A stretch of 64,000 bases of DNA from Gemmatimonadales bacterium (GCA_020633775.1 JACKDA010000005.1:62001-126000), one strand, 5' to 3'. Positions 16,785 to 28,500 are shown, counted from the stretch's first letter. Notes: a model not told the origin generated them from the sequence alone. Numbers and translations are program-made.

Positions 16785-17303
16785 TCAAAAGGTGATTCCC
16801 GCCGCGACGAGGATGAATGCCGTCGTCGCGTCCTCGATCGAAGCGGTGAAGTAGCGCGCCTCGACGTAGAACTTGCCGAGGCCCAGGCCGGCGCCCCCAC
16901 CGAAGGTGAGCCCGCCCTCCGAGCCCTCGTCGTCGGGGAACTCGTCGGAGGAGTACTTGTGCACCATGTACCCCACCGAGCCGATCAGGTACGGCACCGC
17001 ACTCCCGCCCTCGGTCAGGTTGTAGGTGAGCGAGCCGAGACCGCCGTACAGGGTGGTCTTGTCGCCGTCGACGTCGTCATGGCTGTTCGAGCCGAAGAAG
17101 CCCTCGGCCCAGAGCTTCGCGCGGTCGTTCGCGCTCTGCCACGGGGTGATGCCGGCGTTGATCATCCAGCCCGGCTTGGCGTAGGTGTTGTAGTCGCCCG
17201 AGGGGAGGGTGACACCACCCCCGACGAAGCCCTGCGCACCGAGCGGTGCGAGGAGGAGCAGGGCGGCGGCGAGGGTCGCGCCACCGAAGAGCAAGCGTCG
17301 CAT
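16785..17303 (-). CDS. Outer-membrane beta-barrel protein (paralogue 2)
   Basis: 172 residues with GGAGG just before the ATG at 17303. Signal peptide about 1-24 (A-P-L-G-A-Q). Parallels the neighbouring barrel strand by strand: R-A-K-L-W-A-E-G, Y-G-G-L-G-S-L-T-Y-N-L-T, P-Y-L-I-G-S-V-G-Y, F-G-G-G-A-G, G-K-F-Y-V-E-A-R-Y-F-T-A-S, ending A-G-I-T-F. The two differ most in the presumed extracellular loops, as expected for barrels that diverged after duplication. An AATATT-containing AT-rich patch near 17352-17362 may hold its promoter. Confidence 0.85.
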   Translation of the reverse strand: MRRLLFGGATLAAALLLLAPLGAQGFVGGGVTLPSGDYNTYAKPGWMINAGITPWQSANDRAKLWAEGFFGSNSHDDVDGDKTTLYGGLGSLTYNLTEGGSAVPYLIGSVGYMVHKYSSDEFPDDEGSEGGLTFGGGAGLGLGKFYVEARYFTASIEDATTAFILVAAGITF

Positions 17304-17402
17304 GGGACCTCCGAGGAACAGGAAGGGGGCCGCGAGGGACGGTGCCTCGCTTCAATATTCACCTCGGCCCGGATCGCGCCAGCCATCGCGGCGATCGCCG
17401 AC

Positions 17403-17408
17403 TAGTTT
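17403..17408 (+). promoter_or_regulatory. Candidate -10 (TAGTTT) upstream of the thiC riboswitch
   Basis: The only AT-rich hexamer just before the riboswitch, 11 nt from the 5' end of the conserved core. No clear -35. Confidence 0.4.
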
Positions 17409-17418
17409 TGTCGTATCT

Positions 17419-17503
17419 GCCAGGGGCATCGCCGACCACGTCGGGTCGGCGATTGAGACGCACCCTTCGAACCTGACCCGGTTCAGACCGGCGGAGGGAG
17501 GCA
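17419..17503 (+). ncRNA. TPP riboswitch (THI element)
   Basis: The conserved parts appear in order: GGGG (from about 17423), a 10-bp extended P3 stem (ATCGCCGACC pairing with GGTCGGCGAT), TTGAGA at 17453-17458, ACCC, then GAACCTGA at 17469-17476 and CCGGCGGAGGGA. TTGAGA and ACCTGA are the thiamine-pyrophosphate pocket sequences. It lies 20 nt before thiC, whose GGAGG (17513-17517) follows the aptamer, so control is likely at translation start. It represses thiC when TPP is abundant. Confidence 0.93.
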
Positions 17504-17522
17504 GACCCGTCCGGAGGTACCG

Positions 17523-19196
<1,674 letters not shown>

Positions 19197-19237
19197 TGGT
19201 GCCGACCGAGGAGTAGGAGGACGGGCCGGATGACCAC

Positions 19238-21508
19238 GTGGACGCGGTGACCACCATCGACTTCAGCCAGCTCCGCTTCGCGGGGCAGCTGGCCCACTGG
19301 GTCGCGGCCGCGCTGCTGCTCGTCTTCTTCCTCACCCTGCCGCGGTTCGGCGCCCAGCGCCGGCTGATGCCGACCTGGATCGCGGCATGGTCCGCGCTGT
19401 TGGTCGCGACGACGGTTCCCGGCCTCTCCGCCCTCGGGGCGCTCCTCGGTCGGCCACTGGTGCCCGACTCCCTCGCCATCCTCTTCGACTACCTCGGGTT
19501 CCCGGCCCAGGTGCTCTTCGTGCTGCTGGTGACCCTCGCCGCGGTGCAGGCGAGCGGCAAGCGATTCACGCCGAGCCTGATCCAGGCCGTGGTGATCGGC
19601 GGGGCGCTCCTCGCGCTCGCCGTGGGAGTGGTCGACGAGTTCGCGCTCGCGAAGCGGTTCATGCTGCTGGCGATGCCGCTGCTGTTCGTCGGCGCGGCGC
19701 AGCTCCTCTTCGCCGCGGCGCGCGGCCAGCGCACCCGGGGGATGACCTTCCTCGCGGCGACGATGGTCATCTTCGCCGCCGTCACCACCCTGTTCCAGGT
19801 CGCCCCGACCACGGTGTTCCACCGGCTGGCTGGCGACTGGCTCGCCGATCGGATCGCCAGCGGACACGACTTTGGAATGGCGGTGCTCGTCGCGCTGCTC
19901 GGCGCCGCGGTGGTGGTGCTGGTCGTGCAGGACTCGGTCCTGCTCGCGGCCACGGCCCAGGAGGAGCGCCTGCGGGAGGTCGGGGCGTCGGAGGACCGGC
20001 TCAAGCGGATCATCGAGGCAGCCGGGGAGGCGATCGTGACGGTGGACCCCGCCCGGCGCGTCGTGCTGGCGAACGCCGCCGCGGGGCGCCTCTTCCGCCT
20101 GCCGCCCGCCGCCCTCGTCGGGCGGGACCTCGGTCGCCTGGTAGTGCCCGAGGGTGAGCCCCTCACCACCGCTGCCGCGGGACAGGACGGGGTCCTGCTG
20201 GCGGCGGGGGCATGGACGGGGACCGGCATCCGACCCAACGGGACCCGGTTCCCCGCAGAGGTGACGACCGGGCCGCTCCCGGGCGACGACGGCCCGGCGG
20301 GCGGGGTCGCGATCCTCCGCGACCTCACCACGCAGCTCGAAGCGGCCGCCGAGCGCGAGGCCTTCGAGCGACAGATGGCCGCCTCGGAGAAGATGCTGGC
20401 GATCGGCCGCGTCGTGTCCGGCGTGGCCCACGAACTGAACAATCCGCTCACGGTCGTGCTGGGACAGAGCGAGCAATTGTCGCAGGTCGCCGTGGACCTG
20501 GACGCGCGCGAGAGCATCCGGCTGATCAACGAGCAGGCCCAGCGGGCACGGCACATCGTGCGCGACCTGCTGGCCTTCGTCCGACCGGGCGAGGACCCCG
20601 GCGAACCGGTCCACCTGACCGACCTCGTGCAGCGCGTCGTCACCGTGCAGCGCCCCCGGGCAGCGGAGCGGGGCGTTGCGCTCCGCGTCGAGCCCGGTCC
20701 CGAGCCGGTCGGGGTGCTCGCGAACCGGATCGGGATGGAACAGGTGGTCACCAACCTGCTCGAGAACGGTATCGATGCGGCCGGCCCTGGCGGCACGGTG
20801 ACGGTCCGCCTGGGGACCCATGCCGAGCGGGGCCTGGTGATGGTCGAGGACACCGGGCCGGGCGTCGATCCGCTGCACCAGGACCGCATCTTCGAGCCGT
20901 TCTTCACGACCAAGAAGCTCGGGCTCGGCACCGGCCTCGGCCTGCCGGTCTCGCGCGCCCTCGTCGAGCGCCACGACGGGACCCTCGTGCTCGAGAATCG
21001 CCCCGCCCCCGGCATCGGGGCCCGGATGGTCGTGACACTCGAGCGCTGCGCACTCCCCGATCCGCCCGAACCGCAACCCGAGGCACCGGTTCGCTGCCCG
21101 CCGGTGCGGCGACGCGATACCGACGACCTGTTGCCGGTGCTCATCGTCGACGACGAATCCGCGGTGCGCACCACGATCGGGCGGATCTTCCACTTCTGGG
21201 AGTGGCCGGTGCTCGAGGTCGATTCGGGGGAGGCCGCGATCGCCCTGCTCGCGCAGACCAACCCGGCGGCGTGGCCGTCGGTCATCCTGTGCGACCTGCG
21301 GATGCCCGGGATGGGCGGGCAGGGGCTGCACGCGGAGCTCGTGGCGCGATTCCCGGCCTTGCTGGACCGGTTGATCTTCGTCACCGGTGACGTCGTCGAA
21401 CCCAGCACCGCGGCATTCCTCCGGAGCGCGGGTCGGCCGGTCGTCGAGAAGCCCTTCACCATTGCCGAAGCTGCGGCGGTGGTCTCGCGGATGACGTCCC
21501 CGCACTGA
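19238..21508 (+). CDS. Membrane hybrid sensor histidine kinase with C-terminal receiver
   Basis: 756 residues. Layout: about seven hydrophobic segments (1-235), a linker, a PAS-like domain (about 250-365), a HisKA domain with H-box V-A-H-E-L-N-N-P-L (His about 397), an ATPase domain with N-L-L-E-N-G-I-D-A, D-T-G-P-G-V and G-T-G-L-G-L, then a receiver (about 635-750) with D-D-E near its start, phospho-Asp in C-D-L-R-M-P-G, and E-K-P-F with the conserved Lys. Phosphorelay signalling from the membrane; the signal is unknown. Start GTG 19238 is uncertain, since GGAGG sits 17 nt upstream. No adjacent output regulator. Confidence 0.92.
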   Translation: MDAVTTIDFSQLRFAGQLAHWVAAALLLVFFLTLPRFGAQRRLMPTWIAAWSALLVATTVPGLSALGALLGRPLVPDSLAILFDYLGFPAQVLFVLLVTLAAVQASGKRFTPSLIQAVVIGGALLALAVGVVDEFALAKRFMLLAMPLLFVGAAQLLFAAARGQRTRGMTFLAATMVIFAAVTTLFQVAPTTVFHRLAGDWLADRIASGHDFGMAVLVALLGAAVVVLVVQDSVLLAATAQEERLREVGASEDRLKRIIEAAGEAIVTVDPARRVVLANAAAGRLFRLPPAALVGRDLGRLVVPEGEPLTTAAAGQDGVLLAAGAWTGTGIRPNGTRFPAEVTTGPLPGDDGPAGGVAILRDLTTQLEAAAEREAFERQMAASEKMLAIGRVVSGVAHELNNPLTVVLGQSEQLSQVAVDLDARESIRLINEQAQRARHIVRDLLAFVRPGEDPGEPVHLTDLVQRVVTVQRPRAAERGVALRVEPGPEPVGVLANRIGMEQVVTNLLENGIDAAGPGGTVTVRLGTHAERGLVMVEDTGPGVDPLHQDRIFEPFFTTKKLGLGTGLGLPVSRALVERHDGTLVLENRPAPGIGARMVVTLERCALPDPPEPQPEAPVRCPPVRRRDTDDLLPVLIVDDESAVRTTIGRIFHFWEWPVLEVDSGEAAIALLAQTNPAAWPSVILCDLRMPGMGGQGLHAELVARFPALLDRLIFVTGDVVEPSTAAFLRSAGRPVVEKPFTIAEAAAVVSRMTSPH

Positions 21509-21574
21509 CTGTCGCAATTCTTGACGGTTGTATCAGGATCGAACTCCACGCTGGTGCAGGTGTGAGGTCGGGCG

Positions 21575-21580
21575 TAGCCT
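21575..21580 (+). promoter_or_regulatory. Candidate -10 (TAGCCT) for the small peptide operon
   Basis: AT-relative hexamer in the 147-bp gap 21509-21655, giving a leader of about 70 nt. TTGACG at 21521-21526 in the same gap is too far to be its -35. Confidence 0.25.
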
Positions 21581-21655
21581 TGCCCTCGAGCCGTTCGTGC
21601 TCGACCGGGTCGTCGCGGCCCGTGTCACCTCATTTCACCTGCAAGGAGTTCCATC

Positions 21656-21907
21656 ATGTCGAAGTTCACCATCGTCGCCGCCTCCGCCGTCCTCGGGATC
21701 GCCACCATCGCCGGCGCGGTGCGGCAGCTGAGCGCGGAGACCGGGACGCCGTCGGACCACATCCGCTGCTACTACGCCGGGACCTTCTGCTCCTACCCCG
21801 GCACGGCCTACTGGAGCGAGTGCAACCCGAACTACCCCAACGGCTTCATCCGCACCGACATGGCCGAGATCATCTGCAAGACCTTCCACGAAGGGACGGC
21901 GTGGTGA
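21656..21907 (+). CDS. Small exported four-cysteine peptide, unknown
   Basis: 83 residues with a strong site (AAGGAG, 7 nt spacing). Residues 1-27 are a basic-hydrophobic signal-like segment. The remainder is a compact polar stretch with four Cys (38, 45, 56, 74) and several Tyr, consistent with two disulfides in the periplasm. It overlaps the next gene, a propeller lipoprotein, by GTGA. In Bacteroidota, short NVEALA/NVEALD peptides with Cys-rich tails sit beside BF3164-type propeller lipoproteins; the arrangement here is similar, though the NVEAL motif itself is absent. Confidence 0.8.
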   Translation: MSKFTIVAASAVLGIATIAGAVRQLSAETGTPSDHIRCYYAGTFCSYPGTAYWSECNPNYPNGFIRTDMAEIICKTFHEGTAW

Positions 21908-23064
21908 GCTGCCACGGCCGTGCGGGAACGGGGCGGGTGCCTTCGGGCGCCCGTCTCGCCCCTCGGCGATGGCTCCCCGGCGTGCTGGTGCTGGGGAGTC
22001 TCGCCGGCTGCGGTGGATCCGCCGTGGCGCCTGCGCCCGGCAACGCCGCGTTGCCCGAGCTGGTCGCCCTGGCACCGGTGACCGGGATCGATGGCCTCTC
22101 GCCGCGCTCCCGGATCGCGATCGACGGGGAGGGGAGCTGGCTCTTCGCGGCGCCACGCCTGAGCCAGTCGGCGCTGGTCCTCGTCGAACCGGATGGCCGG
22201 CAGCAACCGATCGGCGGGGTCGGCGAGGGGCCGGGAGAGGCGCGATTCGCCGTGCCGATGCGGCTGGTGGGCGACTCCGTCGTCGGCTTCGATCTCGCGA
22301 CGCGGCGGCTGATCGTCTGGGGGCGCGACGGTCGGTTCGTCGAGAGCCACGAGGCCGGCCGCGACGCGCTGCCACTCCTCTGGCCCCTCGGCGAGCACCT
22401 CCTCGCCATGCGCAGCGGTCCCGGCGGACGCATCCCGGTCCTGGTCGATCCCACCTCCGGGGAGTCGATGGCACCCATCTCCGTCGACGACTCCCTCTAC
22501 CGCGCCCTCTTCGCTACCGGCACCTCGGCCAGCGCCCGGCCCGCGACGGCGGTACTCGGCACCTGGCGAGGCGGCGTGGTCATCGGGGACGGGGCGCGGT
22601 TCACCTTCGGGCTCTATCAGGCCGATGGGCGGTTGCACACGGTCATCGATCGCGACCTCCCGGACCGCCACCGGAGCCCCGCGGAGGTCGAGCGGCTGCT
22701 CACCGCGGCGCGCGACGCCGGGATGATCACGGGCGGGGAGGCCGGCGTGGCGGCCGAGCGGCGGCGGCTCGCCGAGGAGCCGGTGCCGTGGGTCAGCGGT
22801 CCGTCACACCCGCGCAGCGACGGCGACGGGCGTCTCTGGATCCTGCGGGCGACCGAAGCAGATAGCGTGGTGGCCGCCGAGATCTTCGCCGACGGAACCC
22901 ACCTCGGCACCGTGGCGCTCACCTGCCCCGGCTTCGCCGGCGAGTGGGCGCTGGCGGCGGATCGGCTCGCCCTCGTCTGCGCCCCGCTGGATGAGGCGAG
23001 TCCCGACGACGCCGAGCTCCGACGCTACCGGATCGTTGGCGCGGGAGGGTCCGGGGCGCGCTGA
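21904..23064 (+). CDS. 6-bladed beta-propeller lipoprotein
   Basis: 386 residues; GTG 21904 overlaps the preceding TGA. The N terminus after a long basic stretch has a lipobox (L-A-G-C at about 34-37), so it is membrane-anchored. The body repeats blade-like segments such as G-G-V-G-E-G-P-G-E-A-R-F-A-V-P-M-R-L, V-V-G-F-D-L-A-T-R-R-L-I-V-W and G-D-G-R-L-W-I-L-R-A, the pattern of the 6-bladed propeller family. Propellers of this type usually bind ligands or partners. Translational coupling to the four-Cys peptide suggests the two act together. Confidence 0.8.
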   Translation: MSCHGRAGTGRVPSGARLAPRRWLPGVLVLGSLAGCGGSAVAPAPGNAALPELVALAPVTGIDGLSPRSRIAIDGEGSWLFAAPRLSQSALVLVEPDGRQQPIGGVGEGPGEARFAVPMRLVGDSVVGFDLATRRLIVWGRDGRFVESHEAGRDALPLLWPLGEHLLAMRSGPGGRIPVLVDPTSGESMAPISVDDSLYRALFATGTSASARPATAVLGTWRGGVVIGDGARFTFGLYQADGRLHTVIDRDLPDRHRSPAEVERLLTAARDAGMITGGEAGVAAERRRLAEEPVPWVSGPSHPRSDGDGRLWILRATEADSVVAAEIFADGTHLGTVALTCPGFAGEWALAADRLALVCAPLDEASPDDAELRRYRIVGAGGSGAR

Positions 23065-23101
23065 CGGCGGGCTTGGGGTGGGTCGCGTCGGTCCGCCACT
23101 G

Positions 23102-23130
23102 TTGACAATATGAGTATATAGGTATATGCT
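23102..23130 (+). promoter_or_regulatory. Consensus promoter with overlapping dyad operator
   Basis: TTGACA (23102-23107), 17-nt spacer, TATGCT (23125-23130). The spacer and -10 contain the near-perfect dyad AGTATAT-AGGT-ATATGCT (23113-23130; 6 of 7 positions pair), so a dimeric repressor would block the -10. The ATG of the TolC gene starts 6 nt after the -10, implying a leaderless mRNA. This is by far the most AT-rich patch in the neighbourhood. Confidence 0.8.
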
Positions 23131-23136
23131 AGAGCC

Positions 23137-24507
23137 ATGCGCATCCCGAGTCTCCGCCTTGCCCTGTTGAGCGGCCTCCTGGTCCTGCTCCCCCCGCTTG
23201 GCGCCCAGTCGCCGACCCTCTCCCTCCGCGAGGCCCTTGGCCGCGCGACCTCCGATGCCTACTCGAACCGGGTCGCCGGCTCCCTGCACGAGGCGGCCCG
23301 CGCCCGCGCGGCCGCGGCCGGCCGGGGAGTGCTCCCGAGCGTGCGCGGGGAGCTGGGGGCGATCCGCACCGACGATCCGCTCGGGGCCTTCGGTTTCCTG
23401 CTGCGCCAGCGCGCCGTCACCCCCGCGGCGTTCGACCCCGCCGGCCTGAACCGGCCCGCGGCCCGAACGGACGTGGGCACGGCGGTGATCGGCGAGATCC
23501 CGCTGCTCAACCTCGATGCCTGGTCCGGGCGGCGCGCTGCGCTGCGTGCAGCGGAGGCCGAGGGGGCGCGCGCCGACTGGACGGCGGCCACGGTGCAGCT
23601 GGAGGTGGTGCAGGGGTACCTCGGCGCGGTCCTCGCCCGGGAACGTGCGGCGGTGCTCGCGGCCGCGGTGGCGGCAGCGCATGCCCACCTGCGCCAGGCC
23701 GAGAGCGCGCTGCGGAACGGGGTGGTGACGCCGTCGGATGTGTTGCTCGCGCAGGTGCGACTTGGCGACCTCGAGACGCAGCAGCGATCGGCCGACCTCG
23801 AGGCGTGGGTGGCGCGCCGGCGCCTCGCGCTCCTCCTCGGCGCACCCGGCGACAGTGCCTTCGCGCTGCCGGGCATCCTGCCCGACGTGCCGGACGACGG
23901 ACTGGTGGCGGACCTTCCGACCATCGAGAGGCGCGGCGACGTGCAGGCGGCGTCGCTTGATGCGGCCGCGGCAACCGCCGCCGCGACGAGCCGCGGCGCG
24001 GCGCTGCTGCCGCGCGTGAATGCCTTCGGTCGCTACGAGTGGCACGATCCCACGGCGCCGCTCGGCGGTCGTCCGATGTGGACCGTCGGCGTGATGGCCT
24101 CGTGGTCACCGTTCAGCGGAGGCGCCGAGTTGGCGGCGCGCCGCGAGGCGCGCGCCAGCGCGGACGCGGCGCGTACCGGTCGGGAGGCGCTCGAGGCGGG
24201 AGCCCGTCTCGAGGCCGCCGCGGCGGAGCGGGCACTCGCGGTGGCGCGACTGGCGGTGGCGAGCACGACGCGAGGCGCGGCGCAGGCCGTCGAGGCGCAT
24301 CGCATCGTGGCCCGCAAGTACGAGGGCGGACTCGCCACGGTCGCCGAGCTCCTCGACGCGCAGGCGACGGCGCTCGGTGCCGACCTCGCGGCGTCGCGGG
24401 CCCGACACGATCTCCTCCTGGCGCTGGCCACGCTCCGGCATGTCCGTGGCGCCGATCTCATGCCCCTCGCCGCGCAGCTCGATGCGGCGATGTCAACTCC
24501 GGAGTGA
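23137..24507 (+). CDS. TolC-family outer-membrane efflux channel
   Basis: 456 residues, signal peptide about 1-24 (P-L-G-A-Q). Two repeated halves of alpha-helical coiled coil and short strands, with the family landmarks S-L-R-E-A-L near the start, L-R-N-G-V-V-T-P-S-D-V-L-L-A-Q in the first half and Y-E-G-G-L-A-T-V-A-E-L-L-D-A-Q in the second. It forms the trimeric channel for the pump encoded next. First gene of the 23137-29195 operon, apparently leaderless. A GGAG at its 3' end serves the next gene. Confidence 0.93.
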   Translation: MRIPSLRLALLSGLLVLLPPLGAQSPTLSLREALGRATSDAYSNRVAGSLHEAARARAAAAGRGVLPSVRGELGAIRTDDPLGAFGFLLRQRAVTPAAFDPAGLNRPAARTDVGTAVIGEIPLLNLDAWSGRRAALRAAEAEGARADWTAATVQLEVVQGYLGAVLARERAAVLAAAVAAAHAHLRQAESALRNGVVTPSDVLLAQVRLGDLETQQRSADLEAWVARRRLALLLGAPGDSAFALPGILPDVPDDGLVADLPTIERRGDVQAASLDAAAATAAATSRGAALLPRVNAFGRYEWHDPTAPLGGRPMWTVGVMASWSPFSGGAELAARREARASADAARTGREALEAGARLEAAAAERALAVARLAVASTTRGAAQAVEAHRIVARKYEGGLATVAELLDAQATALGADLAASRARHDLLLALATLRHVRGADLMPLAAQLDAAMSTPE

Positions 24508-24512
24508 CCCCG

Positions 24513-25523
24513 ATGCGTGCTGGTTTCCTTCCTGGTGTCCTCGCGCTGGCCGCGGCCTGCGGTGGTCCGACCCCGGAGGCGGTCGCGCCGCCGCCCACCA
24601 GCGGTCGCGCGGTGGCGGTCGTGGACACGGTGATGACCGCGACGGTCGAGGCCGTCGGCGTGGCGGCGCCGCGGGAGAGTGCGACGCTGTCGACGCGGCT
24701 GATGGCCCGGGTGACCGAGGTCACGGTCGTCGAGGGCCAGCCGGTGCAGGCCGGTCAGCTGCTCGTGCGGCTCGACGTCGCCGACCTGATCGCGAAGCAG
24801 CGCCAGGCGGAGGCCGCCGCGGCCGATGCGGTGGCGCAGCGCGACCTCGCCCGACTCACCGCGACGCGGATGCGGGCCTTGCTGGCCGACAGCGCCGCGC
24901 CGCGCGCCCAGGTCGACCTCGCCGAGGCGGGGCTGGCACGCGCGGAGGCGGGGGTGCGGGCGACCGAGGCCGCGCTCGCGGAGCTCGGGGCGACGCTGAC
25001 CTACGGTGAGATCCGCGCGCCGTTCGACGGGATCGTGGCCTCGCGCAGCGTCGACGTCGGTGATTTCGTGGCGCCGGGCACGCCGGTGATGGTGGTGGAT
25101 CGTCGCGGCGAGTTGCGGGTCGCGGCGACGGTCGCGGCACCGCTGGCGGCCGGACTCCGGCCCGGCGACAGTCTCGTGGCGGTGGTCGAGGGTGATGCCG
25201 TCGGAGCACGGATCGAGGGGATCGCCCGCGGTGGCGGTGGGACGTACACGATCAACGCCCTCGTGGCCAATCCGGGCGGCGCGATCCTGCCGGGGAGTGC
25301 GGCGACCCTGCGCCTCCCCACGGCCGAGCGGCGCGTGCTCCTCGTTCCCGCGACGGCGGTCACCTCCACTGGCGATCTGCACGCCGTGCGACGGCGCACG
25401 GCGAGCGGCGACCTCCACACCATCGTCCGGCTCGGGCCGACCGTCGACGATCGGGTCGAGGTGGTGGCCGGGCTGGTGCGCGGGGACAGCGTCGTGCTCG
25501 CGGCCGACGCGGGGACGGACTGA
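24513..25523 (+). CDS. RND efflux periplasmic adaptor lipoprotein
   Basis: 336 residues from ATG 24513 (GGAG 8 nt upstream); lipobox L-A-A-A-C at about 13-17. Membrane-fusion layout: a lipoyl-like half (V-T-V-V-E-G-Q-P-V-Q-A-G-Q-L-L-V-R-L-D), a helical hairpin of about 60 residues, the second lipoyl half (I-R-A-P-F-D-G-I-V-A-S-R-S-V-D-V-G-D-F-V), then the beta-barrel and membrane-proximal domains. Links the RND pump to TolC. Its stop overlaps the pump start (TGATG). Confidence 0.94.
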   Translation: MRAGFLPGVLALAAACGGPTPEAVAPPPTSGRAVAVVDTVMTATVEAVGVAAPRESATLSTRLMARVTEVTVVEGQPVQAGQLLVRLDVADLIAKQRQAEAAAADAVAQRDLARLTATRMRALLADSAAPRAQVDLAEAGLARAEAGVRATEAALAELGATLTYGEIRAPFDGIVASRSVDVGDFVAPGTPVMVVDRRGELRVAATVAAPLAAGLRPGDSLVAVVEGDAVGARIEGIARGGGGTYTINALVANPGGAILPGSAATLRLPTAERRVLLVPATAVTSTGDLHAVRRRTASGDLHTIVRLGPTVDDRVEVVAGLVRGDSVVLAADAGTD

Positions 25524-28500
25524 TGGGCATCGCCGGTCGGGTTGCGGCGGCGTGGCTGCATTCGAAGCTGACGCCGCTGGTGACCATCGCCTCGCTCGCC
25601 GTCGGCGGCCTCGCCATCGTGGCGACGCCGCGGGAGGAGGAGCCGCAGATCTCCGTCCCGATGATCGACGTGATGACCCGCCTGCCGGGCGCGGACCCGC
25701 TGGAGGTCGAGGAGACCGTCCTGCGACCGATCGAGCGCCGGATGCGGGAGATCGCCGGGGTGGAGCACGTGTACGGGCTCGCGGGTGAGGGGTGGGCGAT
25801 GGCGACCGTGCGCTTCGCGGTCGGTGAACCCCAGGACCTGAGCGTGAGCAAGGTGCACGCGAAGCTGCAGGCCGGCCTCGACCAGCTCCCGCCGGGCGTG
25901 ATGCCGCCGCTCGTGACGCCGCACTCGATCGATGACGTGCCCGTCCTCGCCCTCACCCTGCACGGCGCCGGGCTCGACGCCGAGGCGCTGCGCGCGATCG
26001 CGGCACACCTCGAGGACGAGTTGCGCACGATTCCGGACGTCGCCCGCACCTTCACGATCGGGGGCGCCCCCCGGCAGGTCCGGGTCACCCTCGATCCGGC
26101 CCGGCTCGCGGCGACCGGCGTCTCCGCGGGCGAGGTCGTCGCGGCGCTGCAGGGTGGGGCGGGTCGACGGCAGGCGGGCGAACTCACCACCGCCTCGGGC
26201 GTGCTCCTCGTCGAGGTCGGCGCGCCGATCGTGACGGCGGCCGACGCGGCGGGCGTGATCGTCGCGTCGCGCGGCGGCCGCGCGATTCCGCTGGGTGCCG
26301 TCGCGACCGTCGTCGAGGCACCGCCGGAGGCGGACACGCATGTCGGGCACGCCGACGCGACCCACGCGGGACCGGCGGTCACCCTGGCGCTCGCCAAGCG
26401 GCCCGGGGCCAATGCCACGACCGTCACCCATGCCGCCCTCGAACGGGTCGGGGCGGCTCGCGGCCGGCTCATCCCCGACGGCGTGCAGGTGAGCGTGACC
26501 CGGGACTACGGCGAGACCGCCTCGGAGAAGGCCTCCGAGCTGATCCTCCACCTCGTGATCGCGACCCTGTCGGTGACCGTGCTGATCGGGCTCTTCCTCG
26601 GCTGGCGCGAGGCCCTCGTGGTGCTCGTGGCCGTCCCGGTCACGCTCGCCCTCACCCTCTTCGTGTACTACCTGCTCGGCTACACCCTGAACCGGATCAC
26701 GCTGTTCGCGCTGATCTTCTCGATCGGCATCCTCGTCGACGATGCGATCGTGGTGGTGGAGAACATCTACCGCCACCTGAGCATGGGCGGGCGCGATCCC
26801 GATGCGGCGGCGCTCGAGGGGGTCGACGAGGTCGGCAACCCGACGATCCTCGCCACCTTCACCGTCATCGCGGCGATCCTGCCGATGGCGTTCGTGTCGG
26901 GGATGATGGGGCCCTACATGCGGCCGATCCCGATCGGCGCGTCCGCGGCGATGCTCGCCTCGCTCGGGGTCGCGTTCATCATCACCCCGTGGCTGGCGCT
27001 GAAGCTGCTCGCCGGCCACGTGCAGGCCGGCACGCACGAGGCGACCGCGGCTCCCGTGGCGGATGGGCGTTACGCCCGGCTGATGCGCGGGCTCCTCGAG
27101 CGGCCGGGGCGCCGACGGATGGTCTATCTCGGCACCGTGCTCCTGCTGCTGGGCTCGATGGCGTTGCTCGCCGTGCGGCTGGTGCAGGTCAAGATGCTGC
27201 CGTTCGACAACAAGTCCGAGTTCCAGGTCGTGCTCGACTTCCCCGAGGGGACGCCGCTCGAGACCACGACCGCCGTGGCCGACGAGGTCGCCGCCGCGGT
27301 CCGGCAGGTCCCGGAGGTGGTGAGCACGGAGACGTACGCGGGGACCGCGGCGCCGTTCAACTTCAATGGCCTGGTGCGGCACTACTTCCTGCGCCGGGGG
27401 CCCAACGTCGCCGATGTCCAGGTGAACCTGCTGCCCAAGGGGGAGCGCTCGCGGCAGAGCCACGAGATCGCGGTCGCGGTCCGGCCGCTGGTCGAAGCGG
27501 TCGCGTCGCGCCACGGCGTGCGCGCCAAGGTCGCGGAGATCCCCCCGGGCCCGCCGGTGCTGAGCACCCTCGTCGCCGAGGTGTACGGCCCGGACGACGC
27601 CACCCGCATGGCCGCGGCGGAACGGGTGCGTGCGGTGATGGAGGCGACCCCTGGGGTGGTCGACATCGACTGGTCGATCGAGGCGCCGCAGCAGCGCGTG
27701 GTGCTGCGGGTCGACCGCGCCCGCGCCGGCGCCGCCGGCGTGGCGGTCGAGCAGGTGACCGACGTCCTCGCGCTGGGGCTGTCGGGGATGCCGGTCGGCC
27801 GGGCGGCGCAACCGACGGCGCGGGAGCCGGTGCTGATCGTGCCGCGCCTCGGCGCCGCCGATCGCCGCGACCTCTCGGCCCTGCTCGCGCTGCAGGTCGC
27901 CACGCCGACCGGGCCGATGCCGCTCGCGCGCTTCGTCACCGTCGACAGCACCCATCGCACCCCGTCGCGGCAGTCGCGGAACCTGCGCCCGCTGGTGTAC
28001 GTGACCGCGGAGGTCGCGGGGACCATCGAGTCGCCCGTGTACGCGATCCTCGCGATGAATCGCGTCCTCGACACGGTCCGCGTCGCGGGCCGGCCGATCG
28101 CCCGGTACAATGCGGTCCAGCCCGAGCACCTCGACGAACTCGCGCTGAAGTGGGACGGCGAGTGGCAGGTGACCATCGAGGTGTTCCGCGACCTCGGCCT
28201 CGCGTTCGCGGTGGTCCTGCTGCTGATCTACCTGCTCGTGGTCGGCTGGTTCCAGTCCTACACGATCCCGCTGGTGATCATGGCCCCGATTCCGCTCACG
28301 CTGGTCGGGATCCTTCCCGGGCATGCCGCGAGCGGCGCGTTCTTCACCGCGACCTCGATGATCGGGATGATCGCCCTCGCCGGGATCATCGTCCGCAACT
28401 CGATCCTGCTGGTCGACTTCATCCAGCTCGCCGAGGCGCGGGGGCAGCGGCTGGAGGACGCGGTGATCGAGGCGGGGGCGGTGCGGTTCCGGCCGATCGC

